Positions 33,352 through 41,662 of a stretch of 64,000 nucleotides of DNA are shown piece by piece; positions within the stretch are counted from its first letter, which is position 1, and every line of letters starts with the position of its first letter. Below the pieces are notes generated by a model, which saw nothing but the letters and a program-made list of their open reading frames with translations, had not been told where the DNA came from and made no database searches. The translations under genes were made by a program, and so were the position numbers. The DNA comes from Streptomyces sp. NBC_00258 (GTDB lineage: Bacteria > Actinomycetota > Actinomycetes > Streptomycetales > Streptomycetaceae), in the NCBI RefSeq assembly GCF_036182465.1, contig NZ_CP108081.1, positions 5,518,001-5,582,000 of the forward strand, written 5' to 3'.

Positions 33352-34890
33352 CTAGTGGGCGATGACCGGGACCTTCACGTCGTCCTCGGCGCCTTCGAGG
33401 GAGCCCGCGGCCGCGGTGGCGTCGGGGCTTCCGGCGTTGATGAAGGTGAAGGCGATTCCCGCGGCGATGACGAGGATGCCGACGGCGAACCAGATCGCGT
33501 TGGTGTAGCCGTGCACTTGGGCCTGCAGCTGGACGAGCTGCTGCTGGGGCTGGGTGGTGGCACCGGCGATGTGGTCCTTGACGTACGCCGTGGTGGCCGA
33601 CGCGGCGATCGTGTTCAGCAGAGCCGTACCGATCGCGCCGCCCACCTGCTGCGAGGTGTTGACCATCGCGGAGGCGACACCGGAGTCACGCGGCTCGACG
33701 CCCAGCGTGGCCAGGGACATGGCCGGCATGAACGCCGTACCCATACCGAGGCCGAGCAGCAGCATGGCCGGCAGGAGCAGGGCCGCGTACGAGGAGCCGA
33801 TCTCCATCTGGGTCAGCAGCAGCATGCCGGCCGCGGCGACCAGGAAGCCCGGGCCCATCAGCAGACGCGCCGGGAGGCGGTTCATCAGCCGGGCGCCGAT
33901 CTGCGTGGAGCCCGCGATCATGCCCGCGATCATCGGCAGGAAGGCGAAACCGGTCTTGACCGGCGAGTAGCCCTTCACGATCTGCAGGTAGTAGGTCAAG
34001 AAGAGGAACAGGCCGAACATCGCGATGATCGCGAGACCGAGCGAGAGGTAGACGCCGCCGCGGTTGCGCTCGGTGATGACGCGCAGGGGCAGCAGCGGGG
34101 CCTTGACCTTGGACTCGACGAGGACGAAGGCCGCGAGGAGCACCGCCGACGCGACGAACAGGCCGATGGTCATGGAGTCGCCCCAGCCCTCGGACTCGGC
34201 GCGGGTGAAGCCGTAGACGAGGGAGACCAGACCGACGGTGGACAGGACGACACCCGGGATGTCGAGCGGCGAGCGGTTGCGGCTGCCGGACGGCTCACGG
34301 ATGACGAAGTACGCACCGGCCGCGGCGACGACCGCGAACGGGATGTTCACGAAGAACGTCCAGCGCCAGTCCAGGTACTCGGTGAGGAAGCCGCCGAGGA
34401 TCAGGCCGACGGCGCCACCGCCACCGGCGATCGCACCGTAGATGCCGAACGCCTTGGCGCGCTCCTTGGAGTCGGTGAACATCACCGCGAGCAGCGACAG
34501 CGCGGCGGGCGCGAGCAGTGCGCCGAAGGCACCCTGCAGGGCACGGGAGCCGAGCAGCATCGCCTCGTTGGTCGCGGCACCGCCGAGGGCGGAGGCGCCG
34601 GCGAAGCCTATGAGGCCGGTGACGAAGGTGCGCTTGCGGCCCCAGATGTCGGCGATCCGGCCGCCGAAGAGGAGGAGTCCGCCGAAGGCGAGGGCGTAGG
34701 CCGTGATGACCCACTGCCGGTTGCCGTCGGAGATGCCCAGGTCCTGCTGGGCCGAGGGCAGCGCGATGTTCACGATGGTCGCGTCGAGCACGACCATGAG
34801 CTGGGCGAGCGCGATGAAGGTCAGCGCTTTCCAGCGGTTGGAATCGGGGGCCTGCGCCTTGCCGGCGGTGGCCTGGGCTGTTTCAGACAT
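33352..34890 (-). CDS. DHA2-family MFS transporter, 14-helix
   Basis: A 512-residue EmrB/QacA-type exporter with 14 helices. Motifs: LMVVLDATIVNIALPSAQQDL (motif D), GGRIADIWGRKRTFVTGLIG (motif A) and GAIAGGGGAVGLILGGFLTEYLDWRWTFFVNIPF (motif C region). ATG 34890 (MSETAQATAGK) is preferred; an in-frame GTG lies four codons upstream. A TetR gene ends 157 bases upstream in the same direction, a common arrangement for repressor-controlled efflux, though the intervening region is not obviously a promoter for the pump alone. Confidence 0.9.
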   Translation of the reverse strand: MSETAQATAGKAQAPDSNRWKALTFIALAQLMVVLDATIVNIALPSAQQDLGISDGNRQWVITAYALAFGGLLLFGGRIADIWGRKRTFVTGLIGFAGASALGGAATNEAMLLGSRALQGAFGALLAPAALSLLAVMFTDSKERAKAFGIYGAIAGGGGAVGLILGGFLTEYLDWRWTFFVNIPFAVVAAAGAYFVIREPSGSRNRSPLDIPGVVLSTVGLVSLVYGFTRAESEGWGDSMTIGLFVASAVLLAAFVLVESKVKAPLLPLRVITERNRGGVYLSLGLAIIAMFGLFLFLTYYLQIVKGYSPVKTGFAFLPMIAGMIAGSTQIGARLMNRLPARLLMGPGFLVAAAGMLLLTQMEIGSSYAALLLPAMLLLGLGMGTAFMPAMSLATLGVEPRDSGVASAMVNTSQQVGGAIGTALLNTIAASATTAYVKDHIAGATTQPQQQLVQLQAQVHGYTNAIWFAVGILVIAAGIAFTFINAGSPDATAAAGSLEGAEDDVKVPVIAH

Positions 34891-35047
34891 GGAGGTACCC
34901 ACTTCGGGACTTCGGATCGAAAAAGACAGTGAGAGGGCGCGGCTCGTCGTCGGTGACGGCCGGGATGTTCGGTGCGTAAGTGGGGTTACGCGAGGACTGG
35001 TCGGGTCGTCGCTGGTAAGGACCGCCCGGAGGGGCGGAAGTCATCGG

Positions 35048-35692
35048 TCAGGCTTGTCGCAGGTCCTCCATGGTCGCGGTCATGCCCGGCAGTTCGGATC
35101 GGGCCGGGGCCCGCAGACCGTCCAGGAACAGCTGCAGGTGGCGGTGGACGAACCGGTCGAAGCACAGGGTCGCGGTACCGGCCGGGGGCCTGCTGAGCTG
35201 GGCCACGGCGATCATGATGTCGCCGACGCCCACGTCGGGTCGGAGCTGTCCGGCCTCGCGGGCGCGGGCCATCAGCCGCTCGGCCAGTTCCTCGATCCGC
35301 TCACGCGCCGCCTCCAGGTCCGGGTGGTGCTGGTCGAAGGCGCTGGACATCATCGGGCAGAGGGCCGAGAGCCGCTCGTCGGCACAGGCGTGCACGAAGC
35401 GCGACAGTGCCTCGAAGGAGTCGCCCGTCTCGGCGAGCGCGAGTTCGGCCGCCTCCGACGTACGGTCCATGACCGAGCAGACGACCTCCCGCACCAGTGC
35501 GTCCCGGTCCGGGAAGTTGCGGTACACCGTGGCGTTGCCGACGCCGGCCCGGCGAGCGATCTCGTCGAGCGGCACGTCGGGGCCGAACTCCACGAACATC
35601 TCGCGGGCGGCGGTGACGATCCGCTCCCGGTTGCGCAGGGCGTCGGCGCGCGGCCGGGTCACCTTGTGCTGTACGCGGACTGCGGTCTCCAC
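35048..35692 (-). CDS. TetR-family regulator
   Basis: A 214-residue regulator with helix-turn-helix at about 16-60 (NRERIVTAAREMFVEFGPDVPLDEIARRAGVGNATVYRNFPDRDALV) and a C-terminal domain of the PF21597 (YjdC-like) kind with CADERLSALCPMMSSAFDQHHPDLEAARERIEELAERLM. GTG 35692 has AAGGAG at good spacing, which decides the start against an in-frame codon at 35794. It lies upstream of the DHA2 pump on the same strand and probably controls it and itself; two identical-architecture inverted repeats lie just upstream. Confidence 0.9.
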   Translation of the reverse strand: METAVRVQHKVTRPRADALRNRERIVTAAREMFVEFGPDVPLDEIARRAGVGNATVYRNFPDRDALVREVVCSVMDRTSEAAELALAETGDSFEALSRFVHACADERLSALCPMMSSAFDQHHPDLEAARERIEELAERLMARAREAGQLRPDVGVGDIMIAVAQLSRPPAGTATLCFDRFVHRHLQLFLDGLRAPARSELPGMTATMEDLRQA

Positions 35693-35723
35693 GGCGTACT
35701 CCTTGAGCCGGTGGGTGCGATCC

Positions 35724-35778
35724 GGGGATCCACTCCCCGTTTCGCTCGGACACATGGCTAAACGGGGAAACGATCCCC
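35724..35778. promoter_or_regulatory. Twin operator GGGGA-N5-TCCCC
   Basis: Two copies of GGGGA-N5-TCCCC (35724-35738 and 35764-35778) lie 40 bases apart centre to centre, about four helical turns. They are flanked by CGTTT and AAACG so that the pair is itself arranged head to head. Position upstream of the TetR start suggests autoregulation. Confidence 0.6.
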
Positions 35779-35956
35779 AGTTATTTCCGAACATCGAAGA
35801 GATTCCATGTGACCCGCGTCACACCCTTCAGGGGCTCCCGCGAACAAGAAACCCACGATCGGTCTCCTCCAGCGCGCGCCCGCGCATCCGGCGGCACAGG
35901 GTGATCGAACAGGGTGCAGCCATACCGGCCGGCTGCCTGGAGCGAAAGGCCCCTGC

Positions 35957-37255
35957 ATGCAGCCGACCAGCCGTCGGATATCCCCGCGCCGCCGCGCCGC
36001 AGCCCTCGCCTCGGTCACCGTCCTCACCCTGACGGTCAGCACCTCGGCCGGGACCGGACATCTGACGACCGGTTCCACCACGGCTGCGGGACCCATCGCG
36101 CTGGCGCGCTCCTCCCCTCTCGGTCCCTGCATGATCAGCGGCTCGATGGGCGTGCAGATGTCCGAGGGCATCCCCACCCCGGCCGGCTACTCGCGCTCCA
36201 CCGGCACCGTCCGCGCCCTGAACCTGATGGTCGACTTCTCCGACGCGCCCGGCCAGGGCAGCGCGCTCGACCGCTTCGGTGAGTTCTTCCCGCAGACCAC
36301 CAACTGGTTCCGCACCAGTTCGTACGGCCGCCTCGACTACCGCCCCGAGGCCCCGATAGGCGGCTGGCTGCGGATGCCCAAGTCCTTCGAGGAGTACGGG
36401 ATAGAACGCGGGGCGCCCTTCGACCCCGGTTACCGCGAGCTGGTCCAGGACCTCGTGGCCGCTGCCGATCCGAAGGTGGACTTCAGGGAGTACGACCTGC
36501 TGAACGTCCTGATGACCCCGAACGCCGGCCCCTCCGCCCTGGACACGGTCCTGTCGGTGACCTTCGCGGGCAACACGGAGGCGCCGGTCGCGGACGGGGT
36601 GCCCGTCGCGAACGCGTCCTTCGTCTACAGCCGCCAGGACGACGGCTCGGGCTCGTACGAAGAGACCGGCTACCGCGTACTCCCCCACGAGAACGGCCAT
36701 GTCTTCGGGCTGCCCGACCTCTACACCCAGGACGGGGGCGGCGCGGTCGGGCACTGGGACATCATGAGCGAGGACTGGGGGGCCGACAACGACCTGCTGG
36801 GCTGGCACAAGTGGAAGCTCGGCTGGCTCGACGACTCCCAGGTCGGCTGCGCGTCCGCGGCCGGCACCACCGAGCACGTCCTGACCCCGCTGGCCGAGCC
36901 CGGCACCGGCGGCAAGCTGGTCTTCGTCCCGGTCGACTCCAGGACGGGGTACGCGGTCGAGCTGCGCACCCAGGCCGGCAACGACGACGCGATCTGCAAG
37001 ACGGGCGTTCTCATCTACAAGGTCGACGCGACCGTCGACACCGGCCGGGGCCCGATCACGGTCATCGACTCCACCAAGGACAGCGGCGGCTGCACCCGCA
37101 GCCCGAACGTCCACGCCGAACTCTCCGACGCGGCCTTCTCCCCCGGCCAGTACTTCAAGGACCTCAGAACCGGCATCCGCATCACGGTCGCGGGCACCGA
37201 CTCCACGGGCAACCACCAGGTGTACGTGACCCGAGACCGCCAGGCGGCGTCGTAG
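35957..37255 (+). CDS. Secreted M6-family metalloprotease
   Basis: A 432-residue secreted zinc protease related to immune inhibitor A. A signal peptide is clear: Arg-rich start (RRISPRRRAA), hydrophobic core (ALASVTVLTLTVSTSAG). The zinc motif HENGHVFGLPD gives ligands His244 and His248, catalytic Glu245 and Asp254, followed by the Met-turn WDIMSED. C-terminal beta-rich part includes VELRTQAGNDDAICKTGVLIYKV. It lacks the extra adhesive domains of larger immune inhibitor A proteins. AAAGGCCCC precedes the ATG. Likely degrades extracellular protein; no inhibitor gene is adjacent. Confidence 0.92.
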   Translation: MQPTSRRISPRRRAAALASVTVLTLTVSTSAGTGHLTTGSTTAAGPIALARSSPLGPCMISGSMGVQMSEGIPTPAGYSRSTGTVRALNLMVDFSDAPGQGSALDRFGEFFPQTTNWFRTSSYGRLDYRPEAPIGGWLRMPKSFEEYGIERGAPFDPGYRELVQDLVAAADPKVDFREYDLLNVLMTPNAGPSALDTVLSVTFAGNTEAPVADGVPVANASFVYSRQDDGSGSYEETGYRVLPHENGHVFGLPDLYTQDGGGAVGHWDIMSEDWGADNDLLGWHKWKLGWLDDSQVGCASAAGTTEHVLTPLAEPGTGGKLVFVPVDSRTGYAVELRTQAGNDDAICKTGVLIYKVDATVDTGRGPITVIDSTKDSGGCTRSPNVHAELSDAAFSPGQYFKDLRTGIRITVAGTDSTGNHQVYVTRDRQAAS

Positions 37256-37280
37256 GCCGCGGGGCCCCTTCAGGCGGCCG

Positions 37281-37343
37281 CGCCCTTTCAGGGGCGCGGG
37301 GCTGTGACATTTTGCGGCTCCGCCGCGGGGCGCGACCAGCCCT
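37281..37343. repeat. Diverged dispersed repeat
   Basis: TTTCAGGGGCGCGGGGCTGT, a 12-base core and CGGCTCCGCCGCGGGGCGCG form a variant of the dispersed element in opposite orientation, ending in CGACCAGCC, behind the M6 protease gene. The central TTTTGCGGCTCCGCCGCGG differs from the other copies. Confidence 0.5.
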
Positions 37344-37427
37344 CACCGGCCCGCACCTCCGATACGGCCCTTCCCGCGGAGCGACCCGCATTCATTACCG
37401 TGGTCCGCACACCGTAATGGGGAGCCC

Positions 37428-39107
37428 ATGCCACCGACCCACCTCACTCCGACCCACCTCACACCTGCCGAGCCCGACACAGTCGCCCCCGTCGAGGCAG
37501 TCGCCCCGCTGATGCGGGGCATCACCGTGCTGCTCCGGCTCACAGAGGCGGGCGGCACGTCGAGTCTCAGCGCCCTGGAGAAGGCCACCGGCCTCGCCAG
37601 GTCCACGGTGGACCGGATCGCGGCGACGCTGGCCCGCATGGGATACGTACGTCTCGACGGACGGGACGCCGTGCTCACGCCGCGGCTGATGGAGCTGGGC
37701 AACGCCTATCTGGCCGCCCTGCGGCTGCCCCGGCTGCTGGACGGGCGGGCCGACGCGCTCGCCGACGAACTGGACGAGTCGGTGTCGCTGGCGGTCGGCG
37801 ACCGGGACGGCATCCGCTTCATCCATCAGGCGACCCGCCGGCGCGCGATGTCGCTGAGCTTCCGCATCGGCGATCTGCTCCCGGCCGAACGGACCGCGCC
37901 GGGCCCGCTGTTCGCCACGGGGTGGACCGACGAGGACTGGACGCGCTGGCGCGAACGGCGGGCCGCCGATCCCGAGGACCGCGGTTTCCCCGCCGTGCCA
38001 CCCCGTGAACACCCCGCCGGGGACGAGGAGTTCGAGGAGCGGACACGTGAGGCGGCGGCGCGCGGCTGGGCGCTCGACGACCAGTTGATCGAGCCGGGCC
38101 TGGTCGCGCTCTCCGTTCCGGTACGGGATCGCGGTGGGCGTATCGCCTGCGTGGTGAGCGTGGTGAGCCACACCAGCCGGCACACCGCGGACTCCCTGCG
38201 GGACACCCTGCTGCCCCGGCTGCGGGCGACCGTGCGTGCGATGGAACGGGATCTTCGGGACGCCCCCGCGCAGCAGCCCGCCGCGCGCGCCGGTCTCGCC
38301 GCCTGGACCGGAGCCTCGAAGCAGGAACTGGGCCGGGAGTTCGTCGAGTCGCTGGCCCGCGGGCTGACCGTGATCACGGCGTTCGGCGAGGGCAGGGCCG
38401 AGCTGACGCTCACCGAGGTCGCGCAGGCCACCGGGCTCGCGCGGGCGACGGCCCGGCGTGCGCTGATCACCCTGGAGCACCTGGGTCAAGTGACCGCCCA
38501 CGGGCGGACGTTCACCCTGACGCCGCGCGTCCTGGCACTCGGCTTCCCGCCGCTCTCCCGTACGACGCTTCCGCAGATCGCGGCCCCTCATCTCGCCGAA
38601 CTCGCCGACCGGCTGCACGACTCGGCGTCCCTCGCGGTCCTCGCGGGCGACGAGATCCAATACACGGCCCGCGTCGCCACCAGCCGCATCATGAGCGTCA
38701 ACATCACCGTCGGCACGCGCTTCCCCGCCTACGCAACCTCGCTGGGCCGGGTGATGCTCGCCGGCCTCGCCGCGGCCGAGCGGGGCCCGTTCCTGACCGG
38801 CCTGCACGCGCTGACCCCGCACACGGTCACGGACCCGGGGGCTCTCGCGGCCACCCTCGATCGCGTCCGGGAGGCCGGATACGCCCTGGTGGACGGGGAG
38901 TTGGAGGAGGGGTTGCGGTCGATCGCGGTTCCGGTGCGGGATCGTTCGGGGCTGGTCGTGGCGGCCGTGAACGTGGCGATGCACAGTTCGCGGCGGACGG
39001 TTGAGCAGTGTGTGGGTGAGGTGTTGCCGGAGCTGGCCGCGACGGCCGGGCGGATCGAGGGGGATCTTCGCGTGGCGGGGCGGTTTGCCCGTGTGCCGGT
39101 CGCCTAG
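37428..39107 (+). CDS. Double-length IclR regulator (two HTH-effector units)
   Basis: A 559-residue protein built from two complete IclR units. Unit 1: winged helix at about 28-80 (GITVLLRLTEAGGTSSLSALEKATGLARSTVDRIAATLARMGYV) and effector domain to about 275. Unit 2: winged helix at about 310-360 (GLTVITAFGEGRAELTLTEVAQATGLARATARRALITLEHLGQV) and effector domain with DSASLAVLAGDEIQYTARVATSRIMSVNITVGTRFPAYATSLGRVMLAG. Unit 2 resembles PcaR/CatR-type regulators of aromatic catabolism; unit 1 is more diverged. Normal IclR proteins are about 250-280 residues and dimerise or tetramerise, so this looks like a fused dimer. It faces an MFS gene convergently; its targets are unknown. Confidence 0.9.
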   Translation: MPPTHLTPTHLTPAEPDTVAPVEAVAPLMRGITVLLRLTEAGGTSSLSALEKATGLARSTVDRIAATLARMGYVRLDGRDAVLTPRLMELGNAYLAALRLPRLLDGRADALADELDESVSLAVGDRDGIRFIHQATRRRAMSLSFRIGDLLPAERTAPGPLFATGWTDEDWTRWRERRAADPEDRGFPAVPPREHPAGDEEFEERTREAAARGWALDDQLIEPGLVALSVPVRDRGGRIACVVSVVSHTSRHTADSLRDTLLPRLRATVRAMERDLRDAPAQQPAARAGLAAWTGASKQELGREFVESLARGLTVITAFGEGRAELTLTEVAQATGLARATARRALITLEHLGQVTAHGRTFTLTPRVLALGFPPLSRTTLPQIAAPHLAELADRLHDSASLAVLAGDEIQYTARVATSRIMSVNITVGTRFPAYATSLGRVMLAGLAAAERGPFLTGLHALTPHTVTDPGALAATLDRVREAGYALVDGELEEGLRSIAVPVRDRSGLVVAAVNVAMHSSRRTVEQCVGEVLPELAATAGRIEGDLRVAGRFARVPVA

Positions 39108-39233
39108 CCGGCGGGGCGATGACGGCGGCGGGGCGGGTGGGAGACCGGGGTTGCCGGTCTCCCACCCGCCCTGGAGCGTTTCGCGCGGTGGGGGGTGGGG
39201 TCGTGCGTGGTGGGGAACGTGCGGGTTCGTGGG

Positions 39234-39261
39234 GGCTGGTCGCGCAGTTCCCCGCGCCCCT
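39234..39261 (+). repeat. Dispersed intergenic repeat, copy 4
   Basis: GGCTGGTCGCGCAGTTCC plus CCGCGCCCCT, lying between convergent genes; its end overlaps the stop codon of the leftward MFS gene, where CGCCCC-TAAA-GGGGCG forms a small hairpin. Confidence 0.85.
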
Positions 39262-40795
39262 AAAGGGGCGCCGCCTCGGCCAGCTCGGCCGGTGCGGCCT
39301 CGGTCTCCGTGTTCCCGACAGGCGCCCCTTCGGGGAGGTCCTTGGTGCCCCTCATCAGGAAGAACGCCAGGACCGCCGCGCCGACCACTCCCGCCGCTCC
39401 CGTCAGGAAGCTCGCGGACATCGCGCTGGTGAAGGCGTCGTGGGTGGCGGTCAGGAGGGCGGGGTCCTTGGTGGTGGCGGCCGCCGCCAGGGCGTCGCCG
39501 ATGGAGTGGCGGGCGGCCTCGGGGGCGTCGGACGGCATGTTCCCGGTGAAGGTGCTGGAGAGGACGGCGCCGAGGATCGCGACACCGAGGGCGGCACCGG
39601 CCTGCTGGACCGTGTCGTTGAGGGCGGAGCCGACACCGGCGTGCTCGTCGGGGATGGCGCCCATCATGGCCGACATCGCGGCGGGCATCGCCAGCCCGCC
39701 ACCGGCGCCCATCAGGCACATCGCACCGGCGAGGATGCCCCAGCCGCTGTCCGTGCCCAGCGTGGAGAGCAGGCCGAACCCGGCGGCGATGACAAGGAGT
39801 CCGAAGACCGCCATGGCGCGGTTGCCGGTCTTCGACAGCAGTGCGGCGCCGATGCTGTTGAAGACCAGGGTGGCGAGGGCCAGCGGCATGAAGGCGAGAC
39901 CCGCCTCGGTGGCGGAGTAGCCGAGGACGAACTGCAGGTACTGCGTGAGGACCAGCATCAGACCGCCGTTGGCGAGGGTCAGCAGGACGAGCGAGAAGCT
40001 GGCGCCGGTGAACACACGGTTCCTGAAGAGCTGCACGGGGACCATCGGGGACTTGCAGCGCGCCTCCCACACGGCGAACCCGACCAGGCTGAACACCGTC
40101 AGGGCGAGTGAGATCTGCGTGCCCAGGTGGCCGAGGCCGCCCTTGGGGAGCTCGACGATCGTCCAGACGAGCGCGGTCATACCGACCATCGAGAGGACCA
40201 TGCCGACCGGATCGGCCTTGCGCCAGGGGCCCTTGGACTCCGGCATCAGGATGAGCGCGGCGACGATGGCGAGGAGCGCGATGGGGATGTTGATGAGGAA
40301 CACGACGCCCCACCAGTAGTGGGCGAGCAGGGCGCCGCCGAGCACGGGACCGCCGACCAGACCGACCATCGCGACGGCGCTCCAGGCTGCGATCGCCTTG
40401 GGCCGCTCCTCGTCGTCGAAGACCGTGATGAGGATCGAGAGCGTGCTGGGCATCACCAGGGCGCCGCCGACGCCCATCAACACCCGTCCCAGGATGAGCA
40501 GTTCGGGTGTGGTGGCCTCCATCGCCACCACTGAGGCGGCTCCGAAGAGCGCCAGCCCGATGACCATCACCTTCCGGCGCCCGAACTTGTCGGACAGGCT
40601 TCCCGCGGTCAGCAGCAGTCCGGCGAAGACGAGCATGTACGAGTCGAGGATCCACTGCAGATCGGAGGCGCTCGCCCTGAGGTCCTCGGCGATCGTCGGG
40701 ATCGCGACGGTGAGAACCATGTTGTCGACGACCAGCACCAGGGTGCTGAGGCACAACACGATCAGGATGAGCCAGCGGCGCGGGTGACGGTCCAT
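39260..40795 (-). CDS. DHA2-family MFS transporter, 14-helix
   Basis: A 511-residue EmrB/QacA-type exporter: STLVLVVDNMVLTVAIPTIAEDL (motif D), GSLSDKFGRRKVMVIGLAL (motif A), AMVGLVGGPVLGGALLAHYWWGVVFLINIPI (motif C), 14 helices and a C-terminal Glu/Ala tail. ATG 40795 (MDRHPRRWLIL) has AGGAAG before it; codons further upstream cross the operator palindrome and are not counted. Its promoter region contains a perfect 21-base palindrome, and it is divergent from an NAD(P)-binding oxidoreductase. Adjacent to the signalling locus, but no direct link is shown. Confidence 0.9.
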   Translation of the reverse strand: MDRHPRRWLILIVLCLSTLVLVVDNMVLTVAIPTIAEDLRASASDLQWILDSYMLVFAGLLLTAGSLSDKFGRRKVMVIGLALFGAASVVAMEATTPELLILGRVLMGVGGALVMPSTLSILITVFDDEERPKAIAAWSAVAMVGLVGGPVLGGALLAHYWWGVVFLINIPIALLAIVAALILMPESKGPWRKADPVGMVLSMVGMTALVWTIVELPKGGLGHLGTQISLALTVFSLVGFAVWEARCKSPMVPVQLFRNRVFTGASFSLVLLTLANGGLMLVLTQYLQFVLGYSATEAGLAFMPLALATLVFNSIGAALLSKTGNRAMAVFGLLVIAAGFGLLSTLGTDSGWGILAGAMCLMGAGGGLAMPAAMSAMMGAIPDEHAGVGSALNDTVQQAGAALGVAILGAVLSSTFTGNMPSDAPEAARHSIGDALAAAATTKDPALLTATHDAFTSAMSASFLTGAAGVVGAAVLAFFLMRGTKDLPEGAPVGNTETEAAPAELAEAAPL

Positions 40796-40883
40796 CTTCC
40801 TGCCTTTCGAGCGGTACGGGCCTGGCGGCGCACACCTCTCCCGGTTCCGGGACGTCGTGCGCTCGGTAGGAACAACGTACCGA

Positions 40884-40904
40884 CTTGCGCACAGTGTGCG
40901 CAAG
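40884..40904. promoter_or_regulatory. Perfect 21-base palindrome upstream of the MFS gene
   Basis: CTTGCGCACA-G-TGTGCGCAAG has ten matched pairs around a central G, 89 bases upstream of the MFS start. It looks like a TetR-family operator. No TetR gene is directly adjacent; the closest is at 41640-42362. Confidence 0.65.
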
Positions 40905-41023
40905 AGGGGAACGGCGTACTCGCCGGAGGTCTCCGGGTCGCCCGGACCTACGCCCCAGGTACCGGTGACACCTGGTCCGCACGCCCGATCCCCTTGGGAC
41001 ACAGGGCAGTTAGCGTCGGCGGC

Positions 41024-41662
41024 ATGCGTATCGGAATTCTCGGCACGGGCAATGTCGCCCGTGCGCTGGCAGCCGGCTGGTCCACCGCGGGGCACGACGT
41101 CGTGCTCGGCTCACGCAGACCGGAGGAACGTACGGATGTGACGGAGGCGGGCTTCACCGTCGTGGGGCTCGACGCGGCGGTCGCGGACGCGGAGGTGGTG
41201 GTCAACGCGACGCCCGGGACGGTGTCCGTGGACCTGCTGGGTTCGGTCGGGGCGACGGCTCTCGCCGGGAAGACGCTCGTCGACGTGGGCGTCGGCCTGT
41301 CCGACGACTTCACCGAGCTGTCGCACCCCAACAGCAGCCTGGGAGAGCTGATCCAGAAGGCGTTCCCGGAGACACCCGTCGTCAAGACGCTGTGCACGAT
41401 GGACGCGTCGGTGATGGTGCGGCCGGGCGCGCTGGAGGGCCGGAGCACCGTCTTCCTGTCCGGTGACAGCGGGGCGGCCAAGCAGCTCACCGCCCGGCTG
41501 CTCACCGACCTCGGCTGGTCCGCGGCCTCACAGCTGGACCTCGGCGGCATCGGCACCGCACGCGGTCAGGAGCACTTCGCACTGCTCTTCGTCGGCATCG
41601 CGGAGGGCCTGGGCACCCACGCCTTCAACATCGACGTCGTCACGCTCCCGACCGGGCCGTGA
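41024..41662 (+). CDS. NAD(P)-binding oxidoreductase, F420-dependent NADP reductase-like
   Basis: A 212-residue Rossmann protein: MRIGILGTGNVARALAAGWSTAGHDVVLGSRRPEE is a GxGxxA dinucleotide-binding motif with Ser-Arg-Arg for NADP(H). The rest (VVVNATPGTVSVDLLGSV, VDVGVGLS, VVKTLCTMDASVMVRP) follows the short coenzyme-F420:NADP oxidoreductase / NAD(P)-binding domain 2 family. Its 3' end overlaps the convergent TetR gene by 23 bases. A reductase is also needed in butyrolactone and butenolide hormone pathways, so a role in the neighbouring locus is possible, but this is inference. Confidence 0.8.
   Translation: MRIGILGTGNVARALAAGWSTAGHDVVLGSRRPEERTDVTEAGFTVVGLDAAVADAEVVVNATPGTVSVDLLGSVGATALAGKTLVDVGVGLSDDFTELSHPNSSLGELIQKAFPETPVVKTLCTMDASVMVRPGALEGRSTVFLSGDSGAAKQLTARLLTDLGWSAASQLDLGGIGTARGQEHFALLFVGIAEGLGTHAFNIDVVTLPTGP

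Noticed and set aside
35795..35956. A possible gene between the TetR operators and the M6 protease
   Set aside because: The 162 bases have no start with a ribosome binding site and no stable frame; it is leader and promoter DNA.
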